Below are positions 16,698 through 24,055 of a stretch of 35,682 nt of DNA, in pieces; the first letter of the stretch is position 1; the number at the start of each line of letters is the position of its first letter. A program made the position numbers and the translations under genes. The notes below the pieces were generated by a model that did not search any database, was not told where the DNA came from, and worked only from the letters and a program-made list of their open reading frames with translations. This DNA comes from Bacteroidota bacterium (GTDB taxonomy: Bacteria; Bacteroidota; Ignavibacteria; UBA10030; UBA8401), in contig JAUXTU010000019.1 in assembly GCA_030679145.1 (NCBI GenBank), forward strand, positions 1 to 35,682. The letters run 5' to 3'.

Positions 16698-17900
16698 ATG
16701 AAGAATCTCAATACCCGCAGTCCACAATCCAGCAGGATAAAATTTGCATTGCTCGTTGCTGCAGTGTGTATCGCAATCCCAATCCTTCTCTATACACATA
16801 ATCTTGTTACTGAACTTCAAAAAAAACAACGAGATACGGCGGCGTTGTATGCTCGTTCGCTTGAGTACCTTGCGAACAGCACAACCACTCCGGGAACAGA
16901 TTATACATTTATTTTTGACGAGATCATCGGCGCGATAGATTTTCCGGTAATTCTTACTAATGGAACAAATACCGAGATCAACACAACAAAAAATATTTGG
17001 CTTGATTCCACATTCTCAGAAGAAAAAAGAACGACAATCCTTTTTGAGATGATGAAAACAATGGATCAAGAGAATAAACCGATCAGTGTAACGTACCAAG
17101 ATTCGCTTGTTCTCAGTAAGGTACATTACGGGGAATCTCCTCTTATTGGTCGATTACGATGGCTGCCGGTCATAGAACTTTCAATTGCCGCATTATTTAT
17201 TTTGGTCGGATATATCGGTTTTAGTTATATCAAACGAAACGAGCAGAGCAATATCTGGGTAGGGATGGCACGAGAAACAGCACATCAGCTTGGAACACCG
17301 TTGACAAGTATGATGGGCTGGATCGAATTATTAAAACATCAGTCCGAAACATATCCGACGCTCCTTGAAACAGTTTCGGAATTTGAAAATGACGCTCGGA
17401 GACTGACAAAAGTTGCTGAACGATTTTCAAAGATCGGATCGAAACCGGATTTGAAGGAAGAAAATCTTGCTGAGTTGATCAATCGTTCCATCGCGTATTT
17501 CCAAAAACGGATCCCGCAAATGGGAAAAAAGGTTGATATTTCCGTAAACTCTGACGCTGTTTATTTAGCAAAGGTCAACAGCGAACTGTTCGAATGGGTG
17601 ATTGAAAATCTTGTAAAAAATGCACTTGATGCAATGGAAGATGGAAAAGGGTCGATCGTTTTTTCTCTTTCAACTGAAGGGAAGAAAACCTTTATTGATG
17701 TGAAAGATACCGGAAAAGGAATTGACTCATCATATCAGAAAGATATTTTCAGACCGGGATTCAGTACAAAAAAACGGGGCTGGGGCTTAGGACTTTCATT
17801 GTGTAAACGGATCATAGAAACGTATCACAACGGAAAACTCTCAGTCCTCAAAAGCACAGTCGGCGAGGGAACAACATTTAGAATTGTACTGAAATCGTAG
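16698..17900 (+). CDS. Orphan membrane sensor histidine kinase
   Basis: 400 aa from ATG 16698; the in-frame start at 16662 lies inside the purA hairpin loop and is rejected. TM1 is about residues 15-32 and TM2 about 159-178 (PVIELSIAALFILVGYIGFS), enclosing a periplasmic sensor domain of about 125 residues with no recognised fold. The H-box is ARETAHQLGTPLTSMMGWIE (phospho-acceptor His196). The ATPase domain has the N-box ELFEWVIENLVKNALDAME, G1 DTGKGID, F-box FRPGFST and G2 GWGLGLSLCKRI. There is no receiver domain and no response regulator gene nearby, so its partner is elsewhere. The HQLGTP form of the H-box is common in Bacteroidota kinases. The stop codon is two bases from the left REP of the RAYT unit. 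Confidence 0.92.
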   Translation: MKNLNTRSPQSSRIKFALLVAAVCIAIPILLYTHNLVTELQKKQRDTAALYARSLEYLANSTTTPGTDYTFIFDEIIGAIDFPVILTNGTNTEINTTKNIWLDSTFSEEKRTTILFEMMKTMDQENKPISVTYQDSLVLSKVHYGESPLIGRLRWLPVIELSIAALFILVGYIGFSYIKRNEQSNIWVGMARETAHQLGTPLTSMMGWIELLKHQSETYPTLLETVSEFENDARRLTKVAERFSKIGSKPDLKEENLAELINRSIAYFQKRIPQMGKKVDISVNSDAVYLAKVNSELFEWVIENLVKNALDAMEDGKGSIVFSLSTEGKKTFIDVKDTGKGIDSSYQKDIFRPGFSTKKRGWGLGLSLCKRIIETYHNGKLSVLKSTVGEGTTFRIVLKS

Positions 17901-17902
17901 AT

Positions 17903-17925
17903 GTAGGACGGAGCGATGCTCCGTC
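17903..17925 (+). repeat. Left REP element
   Basis: GTAG (17903-17906) directly followed by the perfect hairpin GACGGAGC-GAT-GCTCCGTC (17907-17925). GTAG next to a stem-loop is the hallmark of REP sequences. T-rich sequence after it (TTGTTATT) means it could also work as a terminator for the histidine kinase gene. Confidence 0.8.
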
Positions 17926-17928
17926 TTG

Positions 17929-18570
17929 TTATTCTATGGTATACTTGCAAAAGGTAAATGGCCAATCCTTTACATCAGAAACAAGACCTGCTTTAACAGG
18001 ATTATAGGCAACATAATTTATTACCTCCTCAAACTCTTTTTCATTCCTTATTACACGATCGTAATTTTCTGATTGCCAGAATTGACCATCACGCTGCAAT
18101 ATTATATTTGATTGTATTGCAGTATAGCTTTTCAAGGATTGTAACACTTTCGTAAGATATTTTGTAGTTGAGTTAGCAGCATTATTGTGTTTTTCTAAAA
18201 TTTCAATTACTAAATGGACATGATTTGGCATAATACAAAAACAAATCAGATCATATTTTATGTTGGCTCGAAAGTGAATTGCATCAGCAACAACTTTTGC
18301 AACTCTACTGTCGTTTAACCAATTATCATTTGATTTTTGATTATCCAAAAATCCATCAAATTCTAGAAAATATCTTCGGTAAAACTCTTCTGGAAGTTTC
18401 TTAATTGATGGATCAGTCTTTTTATATTCTGCAAGTGCCAGTTCAGAATCGTATTCATTTCTCAATTTATCAATAATCCAAACTGGCAAAGAATTGACAA
18501 GCCTGAATGTAACAAAAAATATTGCCTCACTCGGAAGAAAATGTGGAAGATGTCTTCGATAGTATTCCAT
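17929..18570 (-). CDS. REP-associated tyrosine transposase (RAYT), Y1/HUH family
   Basis: 213 aa, related to IS200/IS605 TnpA. The N-terminus YYRRHLPHFLPSEAIFFVTF is the typical RAYT start. The HUH motif is FCIMPNHVHLVIE (His117 and His119), and the catalytic tyrosine is Tyr186 in INYVAYNPVKAGLV. FWQSENYDRVIRNEKEFEE matches the conserved family stretch before it. The length fits intact members, and no frameshift is seen, so it could be active. It is a domesticated-type transposase: such proteins move or maintain REP sequences rather than a classical IS. The gene starts 17 bp from the right REP and ends 3 bp from the left REP, in an otherwise tight convergent gap. Confidence 0.93.
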   Translation of the reverse strand: MEYYRRHLPHFLPSEAIFFVTFRLVNSLPVWIIDKLRNEYDSELALAEYKKTDPSIKKLPEEFYRRYFLEFDGFLDNQKSNDNWLNDSRVAKVVADAIHFRANIKYDLICFCIMPNHVHLVIEILEKHNNAANSTTKYLTKVLQSLKSYTAIQSNIILQRDGQFWQSENYDRVIRNEKEFEEVINYVAYNPVKAGLVSDVKDWPFTFCKYTIE

Positions 18571-18587
18571 ACGCTAAAATAATTCAC

Positions 18588-18610
18588 GTCGAAGCATCGC
18601 TTCGACTTAC
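18588..18610 (-). repeat. Right REP element, inverted
   Basis: On the minus strand GTAA (18610-18607) is followed by the perfect hairpin GTCGAAGC-GAT-GCTTCGAC (18606-18588). Compared with the left REP it differs at two stem pairs, each changed on both sides so that pairing is kept. The GTAA supplies the TAA stop of the minus-strand gene at 18607-19098. Confidence 0.8.
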
Positions 18611-19098
18611 ACTGTATGTTTCGGTTTAAACACATTCCATCCAATTAACGCACCAAGAAATGCGAACAGCGTATTTGGAATTATGGTAATGAACATTGCA
18701 AGAATAGATCCAATAATATTTGGACCTTGTTGTTTAGCCTCCTCGATCATCTGATAAAGTTCCGATGGAAAGTCTACCTGCAGTCGCTCCGCTAATTTCA
18801 TCATGACATCAAGAGCAATATCACCGAACGCTAGTTGAATAATGAATTGTATAATCGCTCCGGCAACAGAAGCTATGATTCCAGTATAGACACCAAGGTT
18901 ATTACAATCATCGCGCGATAAAGGCTCCATTTCCGATGTAATATCTTTTTGGTATAACACTACCGCAAGAAACCCTCCGAGCAATACTCCCGCACAACAT
19001 AAACAATTAAGAAAATTCAATCCGGGAACAGACCAAATTGTAGCAATTAATAATCCGCCGTATAATGACGGCATCAGTTTATCTGGTTTTGATTTCAT
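18607..19098 (-). CDS. Uncharacterised multi-span membrane protein
   Basis: 163 aa with four likely hydrophobic segments: about residues 11-27 (SLYGGLLIATIWSVPGL, weak), 31-50 (CLCCAGVLLGGFLAVVLYQK), 70-93 (GVYTGIIASVAGAIIQFIIQ) and 128-155 (IIGSILAMFITIIPNTLFAF). Two cysteines sit close together in NCLCCAG. A charged loop follows TM3 (MKLAERLQVDFPSELYQMIE). I do not recognise a named family; proteins of this form appear as hypothetical membrane proteins in Ignavibacteria-type genomes. Its start overlaps the end of the DUF2085 gene by 20 bp in another frame, so the two are translationally coupled. The stop codon is formed with the RAYT right REP. Confidence 0.75.
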   Translation of the reverse strand: MKSKPDKLMPSLYGGLLIATIWSVPGLNFLNCLCCAGVLLGGFLAVVLYQKDITSEMEPLSRDDCNNLGVYTGIIASVAGAIIQFIIQLAFGDIALDVMMKLAERLQVDFPSELYQMIEEAKQQGPNIIGSILAMFITIIPNTLFAFLGALIGWNVFKPKHTV

Positions 19099-19567
19099 AT
19101 AATTTGGAAGGTAACAGTGAAGAAATAGTTTCTGTTAATGAACGATGGAGCAATAATGCCAGACCAATTCCGAAGATTGCACCGGTGACCAATCGTGATA
19201 GAGTAGAGATTTCATAGAATGAAGTAAACGAAGAAACAACATCCAACACCATTGGGACCAATGAGCAGAGCAATAAAAGAAACGGATTATATTTTTTACT
19301 ATGCAATTTTGAAGAGAATCGAATTCCTATCAATGCAATCAAAAATCCAAAATAGATAGCTGTGCAACGAATGCAGACAGCAAACGGATGGCCATCAATA
19401 TGGAACGAATGTGAATCGAACTGATGACACACCACACCGTAAAATTTATAAAAAATACCTGTAGCCATTTCTTCAGTCGGATAAACGGAAGTAATGATTG
19501 GCGTTAACACGATCCCTGCACACCATGCGGCGACAAATACGATTAGTATATTCAATGCTTTTTTCAT
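19079..19567 (-). CDS. DUF2085 membrane protein
   Basis: 162 aa. The signature VCHQFDSHSFHIDGHPFAVC followed by IRCTAIYFGF is that of DUF2085, with its conserved Cys/His set (C47, H48, C65, C68 region). Hydrophobic segments are at about 5-23, 71-85, 95-112 and 126-144. The domain is of unknown function; the Cys/His set in a membrane context suggests metal or heme binding, which is inference. It is upstream of, and overlaps by 20 bp, the next membrane protein gene, which suggests the two products work together. The gene starts divergently from the TPR gene at 19693, with 125 bp between them in which I see nothing else. Confidence 0.85.
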   Translation of the reverse strand: MKKALNILIVFVAAWCAGIVLTPIITSVYPTEEMATGIFYKFYGVVCHQFDSHSFHIDGHPFAVCIRCTAIYFGFLIALIGIRFSSKLHSKKYNPFLLLLCSLVPMVLDVVSSFTSFYEISTLSRLVTGAIFGIGLALLLHRSLTETISSLLPSKLYEIKTR

Positions 19568-19692
19568 TCTATAGTAATTCTATGGCAAAATTGGTAAAGA
19601 AGCAAACAAATGGCGGTTTTTTATCGAAAATTCCGATTGCATCAATAGATTCCACTTCGTACTATTGGGCATTAATCTCATAAGGAATTATT

Positions 19693-20448
19693 ATGAAATA
19701 TATTATTGTATTCATTGCTCTGCTTCTTTGTTCGACCCTCCTCTATTCACAATCCGTTCAAGACCTTATTTCCGAAGCCGATAACTACTCCAGCGTTACG
19801 TTTGAGAATCAAAAAGCACTGGACAAATTGCTGCAGGCAGAAAAAATGGATCAAAATAATTTCAATATACAATGGCGTATAAGCCGAAGTTATGTTGATA
19901 TCGGGGAACATCTTCCGAATAAAACAGACGGTGAAAAAGAAAAACAATTGGAATACTATCAAAAATCATTTGACTACGCTGATAAAGCGGTGAAAACAAA
20001 ACCGGATTCAGCAATTGGCTATGTACGCAGAGCGATTGCAAACGGAAGAGTTGCTCTTTTCAAAGGAGTGTGGAGCGCGATCGATTTTGTAAAACAGGTA
20101 AAAGCAGATTGTGAAAAAGCAATCTCACTCGACCCCAATAATGCGGCAGCATATTATCTTCTCGGACGAACACACGCCAAACTTTGCGAGAAATCAAAAA
20201 TAATCCGTTGGCCGCTTGGTCTTGGATGGGCAAATATGGAAGATGCGATAAAAAATTACGAAAAAGCTATATCGCTGAAGAGCAATTTCATTATGTATCG
20301 ATTGGATGCTGCAAGAGCATATGTTGAGGAAGAGAACGAAACAAAAGCAAAAGAATATCTGATCGCCACTTCTGTTTTTCCTAAACAAGACGAAGATGAT
20401 GATACATATCGAAAAGAAGCAAGGGAGCTATTGGAAAAAATAAAATAA
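19693..20448 (+). CDS. Exported TPR protein
   Basis: 251 aa with a signal peptide (MKYIIVFIALLLCSTLLYSQ). TPR-like helical pairs run through residues 35-220, with clear units at KALDKLLQAEKMDQNNFNIQ, YYQKSFDYADKAVKTKPDSA, CEKAISLDPNNAAAYYLLGR and AIKNYEKAISLKSNFIMYRL. The stretch WSAIDFVKQVKADCEK followed by YLLGRTHAKLCEKSKIIRWP is typical of a periplasmic TPR protein group in Bacteroidota/Ignavibacteria with no assigned function. AAGGA lies 7 nt before the ATG. It is transcribed alone, and a multi-armed hairpin follows before the convergent receptor gene. A scaffold role in the periplasm is likely from the fold, but no partner is indicated. Confidence 0.82.
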   Translation: MKYIIVFIALLLCSTLLYSQSVQDLISEADNYSSVTFENQKALDKLLQAEKMDQNNFNIQWRISRSYVDIGEHLPNKTDGEKEKQLEYYQKSFDYADKAVKTKPDSAIGYVRRAIANGRVALFKGVWSAIDFVKQVKADCEKAISLDPNNAAAYYLLGRTHAKLCEKSKIIRWPLGLGWANMEDAIKNYEKAISLKSNFIMYRLDAARAYVEEENETKAKEYLIATSVFPKQDEDDDTYRKEARELLEKIK

Positions 20449-20461
20449 AAAAAGGGGTAAT

Positions 20462-20504
20462 AAACCTTGTCAAGGATTTGAAACCTTAACAAGGTTTGAT
20501 GATT
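20462..20504. terminator. Hairpin region between convergent TPR and TonB-receptor genes
   Basis: AAACCTTG (20462-20469) pairs with CAAGGTTT (20490-20497), followed by GATGATTTTT. Two alternative small hairpins (CCTTGTCAAGG and AAACCTT-AAC-AAGGTTT) share the same bases. Likely the terminator of the TPR gene. Confidence 0.6.
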
Positions 20505-20505
20505 T

Positions 20506-22923
20506 TTAGAATGAATATGTTGCACTCAACGTTGACCGCCTGCCGAGCATTGACCCGCCAAAAATTTCATAATGTCTTCTATCAAGAAGATTTGCAATGT
20601 TAAAATTCATGCTTAAATTTTCATTGACAACATATCCTGCGGATAAGTTTAACATTGTATATGCCAAGATTTTTCCCTGATATACTCCAGCCGCCCAGAA
20701 ATACGAAGGGACATATTTTACTTTCAACGAAACATCATAATTATTCTTGCTTTGATATGTTATCCCTGCATTCGTTTTCCAATGTGGTGAATTCGGCTGT
20801 ATCTGTGCAGCATCAGAAGCACTGACAGTTTTCTTATCGATCTCAAATTGGAAATAGGTGTAATTCGCATCAAGAACGATCTCATCCGTGAGATAATAGT
20901 TCACAGAAAGATCATATCCGTATTCATCAACCTTGCCGACGTTTTTGTATGACCAAACCGCATGCGAAAAAGTTGTATCGACCCCTGTTTTATAACTCGT
21001 CCGATGAAGGATATCCGGTGATATGGCGCTAAAACCTGCACCAAGATCTGAAATGAAATCTTTCAAGTTGTTGTAATAGAGATCAACCGTTAAGAAAAGC
21101 TTTCCATCAATAACGCCGTTATAACCAACTTCATATCCTTCGATCTTTTCCACTTTCAATTCTTTATTACCGCGGTAGACCAATCCTGTCGTTGGATTAC
21201 CAAGAAATGTTGTAAATCCCCTATACGGATGATCCACAGAGAGATACAGTTCGGAATAATTTGGTGCTTGAAATGCTTTATTATATGTCGCACGGAATGT
21301 GTGGTTCGAAAATGGTGAGAAAACAACCGCTGCTTTTGGAGAGAAAAAACTTTCATGCAATGACGCTCGGTCAAAACGAGCAGCAGTGACAATTTTCAAT
21401 TCCGGAGCAAAACGATATTCCGCTTGTCCAAAAACACCGGATGTATTATCTTCCCTGGAACCGATCATCAATGTATTCTTCGTATCTATGGAAACGATAC
21501 GATGCGATGCGCCAACAACAAAAAAGAGGCGTTCATCCAAATATGATCGATGAAACTGTACTTCTCCTTGTGAAATATTGGCATCCTGTATAAGATTGAG
21601 TCCTGTTGACAATGATACCTCAGGTGCCATATTAATCCTTGATTGAGACCAGAGATTGACATTGAACCCATGTCCGCTATAACTTAAGCGGCCAAATGGA
21701 CGTCGGGCGCGCTGCACCTGAACACGTCCGATTCCGGTGACGATAACTTCATTTTCCACTTGTGTGACGCCCGTTTCAACAGTTACGGCACCACCTGTTT
21801 CATATTCATGATCCAATCTACCGGAAAGATAGAATTGATTCACCGGACCATCTCGTAATTGTGCAACCTCGTTATTGAGAGCCGTAAAATATTCTAAACC
21901 TCTATTTTGTGGATATTCAAATTCTTGATGGGTATTGATATAATCTTGAAAACTTCCATTGGTTGCCGCATTATAGATATCCAGCTTTCTGTCTCCTGTT
22001 AGGGATGTTATTCTTTTTTGACTGAATGTTTTTCCGGTAACTCCACCGGCGTTGATACGAAAACTATAATGGTCTATTTCTCCTGAATGGCGAACGTCGG
22101 CACGATACATGTTTAATTCTCCAATTCCGGTGGTGATCTTTGTCCCAAGCATCGCTTTTGGCGAAATTGACGTAATGTTTAGAACACCGTTGTAAGCATT
22201 TGCTCCGTACAGCGCTGAACCGGGTCCACGCACCATCTCAACTCTTCCAAGGTCTTCAATTGGTGTAGCCATTCCGTTCCATTCCGTTGAACTGAGAAAC
22301 GCGGTCCCAAGATCGCGTCCATCAAGTAAGATCAACACACGACGATTCAATGAAGAATTGAATCCGCGTGTATTGAGATTAAAATCGTACAATCCGCTTT
22401 GCACAAGATCAACACCCGGCTGACCTTCAAGAAGTTTTGGCAGTTGTCCCGTGGATGCGCTTCGCTGTAATCCCTTTCCTTCTACTACGGAAATCGCAGC
22501 GGGAGCTTCGGTGATCCTTTCTTTTCGGAATGATGCCCCATAAACTAAGATCTCATTCATTTGCACATCTTCGTTCAGTAAATAGATGTTGACTGTTGTT
22601 ATCTGCTCAGCAGCAACGGTCACATTCTCTTCGGTATTCTTATGACCCACCGTTGATATAACAAGCTTATATTTCCCTGTCGGAATTTTGGTCAGCATAA
22701 ATTCGCCATTCTCATTGGATGATATGCCCCATGTGGTACCTTTAACTTGGATATTGGCAAACGGCACTCCTTCTTCAGAATCTGCATGACGAACAAATCC
22801 CTTAATCGTACCAAAATTGACCGTGCTTTGACGGATGGAATCAATGACCGATAGTTGAGAAAACAAATTTGATAGAAAAAGAAAACTGAGGATTATGACA
22901 AAAAAAATGTGTTGCTTTTTCAC
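20506..22923 (-). CDS. TonB-dependent outer-membrane receptor with N-terminal carboxypeptidase-regulatory-like domain
   Basis: 805 aa from GTG 22923; GGAGG sits 5 nt before this GTG, so the TTG at 22935 is not the start. A signal peptide (KKQHIFFVIILSFLFLSNLF) is followed by a CarboxypepD_reg-like beta domain (GTIKGFVRHADSEEGVPFAN ... GEFMLTKIPTGKYKLVIST). The plug domain includes QLPKLLEGQPGVDLVQSG, RGFNSSLNRRVLILLDGRDL and VEMVRGPGSALYGANAYNGV. The 22-strand barrel ends in RRSTLSATYSF with a terminal Phe. It imports a ligand across the outer membrane using TonB energy; the ligand is not evident. It lacks the extra N-terminal signalling domain of FecA type. It is downstream of a lipoprotein gene in the same orientation, with a hairpin in between. 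Confidence 0.95.
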   Translation of the reverse strand: MKKQHIFFVIILSFLFLSNLFSQLSVIDSIRQSTVNFGTIKGFVRHADSEEGVPFANIQVKGTTWGISSNENGEFMLTKIPTGKYKLVISTVGHKNTEENVTVAAEQITTVNIYLLNEDVQMNEILVYGASFRKERITEAPAAISVVEGKGLQRSASTGQLPKLLEGQPGVDLVQSGLYDFNLNTRGFNSSLNRRVLILLDGRDLGTAFLSSTEWNGMATPIEDLGRVEMVRGPGSALYGANAYNGVLNITSISPKAMLGTKITTGIGELNMYRADVRHSGEIDHYSFRINAGGVTGKTFSQKRITSLTGDRKLDIYNAATNGSFQDYINTHQEFEYPQNRGLEYFTALNNEVAQLRDGPVNQFYLSGRLDHEYETGGAVTVETGVTQVENEVIVTGIGRVQVQRARRPFGRLSYSGHGFNVNLWSQSRINMAPEVSLSTGLNLIQDANISQGEVQFHRSYLDERLFFVVGASHRIVSIDTKNTLMIGSREDNTSGVFGQAEYRFAPELKIVTAARFDRASLHESFFSPKAAVVFSPFSNHTFRATYNKAFQAPNYSELYLSVDHPYRGFTTFLGNPTTGLVYRGNKELKVEKIEGYEVGYNGVIDGKLFLTVDLYYNNLKDFISDLGAGFSAISPDILHRTSYKTGVDTTFSHAVWSYKNVGKVDEYGYDLSVNYYLTDEIVLDANYTYFQFEIDKKTVSASDAAQIQPNSPHWKTNAGITYQSKNNYDVSLKVKYVPSYFWAAGVYQGKILAYTMLNLSAGYVVNENLSMNFNIANLLDRRHYEIFGGSMLGRRSTLSATYSF

Positions 22924-22933
22924 AAGCACCTCC
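22921..22933 (-). promoter_or_regulatory. Ribosome binding site that fixes the receptor start at GTG
   Basis: On the minus strand GGAGG (22933-22929) is 5 nt before GTG (22923-22921), and codon 2 is AAA (Lys) as is typical of signal peptides. The in-frame TTG at 22935 overlaps the GGAGG and cannot use it. Confidence 0.75.
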
Positions 22934-22953
22934 AATAGTGTTTAAAGACACAA

Positions 22954-22984
22954 CGTCCCAACTCTTCTTGTAAGAATTGAGACG
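22954..22984 (-). promoter_or_regulatory. 13-bp RNA hairpin between the lipoprotein and receptor genes
   Basis: In minus-strand RNA CGUCUCAAUUCUU pairs with AAGAGUUGGGACG around ACAAG, with two G-U pairs that would be A-C mismatches in plus-strand RNA. It ends 20 nt before the receptor GGAGG site, and only a short U tract follows (UUGUGUCUUU). It may be an attenuator or processing site that lowers receptor expression relative to the lipoprotein. Confidence 0.5.
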
Positions 22985-23014
22985 CTGCTGAATATCATCA
23001 TAATTGATTCAACT

Positions 23015-23872
23015 TCAATTAATTTTCTTTGATTTAAGTACACGATAATTACCCGGTGCTTCTGCATCGCCTGCCAAGAACATTTTTACCGGTCCAACCC
23101 CTTTTACCAACCATAATTTGGCTGTCACACCGCTGGCAACTGTTGCAGTTCCAACTTTTGCCGTTCTCGATATGATCAAATAATAGGATGAATATGTTGT
23201 ATCGTTCACGGTGACATCAACTTTGCTTTCCCATTTTCCAGTAACAGTTAATACAATTGTGGTCGGTGCTAATGGATTCGAATAACTGATATAGCTCTGT
23301 TGGAATGATGTGAACTCTCCGCCAATTTTTGCTCTTGGGGAAGCAAGCTTAATGAAGCGGAGCGAATCTCTGCGAATACCGCCATTTGCTGAATCTCTGA
23401 TCACTGAACCGCGGAAGAAAAGTCCAAGATTCGTCATGTAATAGTAATCTGCATTTACAGTATCATAGTATGCAAATATAGGTGTAAATTTCTTGACTGT
23501 AACTCCAGCTGGTGTTAAAGGCGGGACAATCAATGTTGTGTCATATATCAATGAAGCAGATGTTCTTCCCCCGTTATTGGCGGATACCAATCCGCCATAC
23601 GTTGCTCCAAAAATCGCAGAGAAAGGAGTTGCCGAACTGCCAAGTGTCCACGAAGTACTATATAATGCATCAGTCCCTGCAATTGGTGTTTCAGTATCAG
23701 CATTCGTAAAATATCCGGAATACACAAATCGATTCGTAGCCTTCAACGGAAATATATCATCTGGAATAGTCGTATCTGCTACTGAGACAGGATCCCCATC
23801 TTTTTTACATCCGTTGAATGCCATTAGCGCGATCAACATTGCTACACTAAAAATGTATAATGTTTTTTTCAT
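23015..23872 (-). CDS. Surface or periplasmic lipoprotein preceding a TonB receptor
   Basis: 285 aa from ATG 23872, which has GGAGG 5 nt upstream; the longer reading frame to 23959 is rejected. The signal MKKTLYIFSVAMLIALMAFN ends in the lipobox FNGC, Cys22, followed by KKDGD, whose acidic residues suggest outer-membrane or surface location. The mature part is predicted mostly beta (FVYSGYFTNADTETPIAGTD, TVTGKWESKVDVTVNDTTYS, YYLIISRTAKVGTATVASGV), a single-domain beta-sandwich-like protein. No named family is recognised. It is the first gene of a pair with the TonB-dependent receptor, an order also seen for hmuY-hmuR type pairs, so a role in capturing the receptor's ligand is possible; no HmuY-like signature is visible. 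Confidence 0.8.
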   Translation of the reverse strand: MKKTLYIFSVAMLIALMAFNGCKKDGDPVSVADTTIPDDIFPLKATNRFVYSGYFTNADTETPIAGTDALYSTSWTLGSSATPFSAIFGATYGGLVSANNGGRTSASLIYDTTLIVPPLTPAGVTVKKFTPIFAYYDTVNADYYYMTNLGLFFRGSVIRDSANGGIRRDSLRFIKLASPRAKIGGEFTSFQQSYISYSNPLAPTTIVLTVTGKWESKVDVTVNDTTYSSYYLIISRTAKVGTATVASGVTAKLWLVKGVGPVKMFLAGDAEAPGNYRVLKSKKIN

Positions 23873-23930
23873 TGAACCTCCGAAAAGTTGATAATAAGTG
23901 AACGGTGAATTGAATGCCAAAACGTGGGTA

Positions 23931-23959
23931 AGTTTAGCAAATGGAACATTGAGAGTCAA
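23931..23959 (-). promoter_or_regulatory. Sigma-70-like promoter of the lipoprotein/TonB receptor pair
   Basis: On the minus strand TTGACT (23959-23954), 17-bp spacer, TAAACT (23936-23931), about 60 bp upstream of the lipoprotein ATG. It lies within the intergenic region shared with the divergent FadL-type gene. Confidence 0.55.
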
Positions 23960-24040
23960 GGGGGTTCAACCATTCAAACTATTTTTTCTTTTTGCATTTG
24001 TAGTTTGTCTTCGCCATATTCGGCTCATTCTTTTACTCTA

Positions 24041-24055
24041 AAAGGAGGAAACTTG
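24041..24055 (+). promoter_or_regulatory. Ribosome binding site that fixes the FadL-type start at TTG
   Basis: AAAGGAGG (24041-24048), then AAAC, then TTG (24053-24055). The full-strength Shine-Dalgarno and the following signal peptide make TTG the start rather than the upstream in-frame ATG at 23924. Confidence 0.8.

Larger units (their letters stand above)
17903..18610. mobile_element. RAYT unit: transposase gene enclosed by two inverted REP hairpins
   Basis: About 708 bp: a REP hairpin preceded by GTAG at the left, the minus-strand RAYT gene, and an inverted REP hairpin with GTAA (read on the minus strand) at the right. It fits exactly between the stop codons of two convergent genes (stop 17898-17900 on plus; stop 18607-18609 on minus). 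RAYT proteins are single-strand endonucleases that recognise a tetranucleotide next to REP hairpins; both parts are seen here. Confidence 0.8.

Noticed and set aside
19582-19683. Small plus-strand ORF starting MAKLVKKQTNGGF
   Set aside because: 33 aa, no terminator or clear ribosome site, and it ends directly before the TPR gene leader; chance is likely.
23924-24052. Upstream extension of the FadL-type protein from an ATG
   Set aside because: TTG 24053 has AAAGGAGG at the right distance and starts a proper signal peptide; the extension is not hatch- or signal-like.
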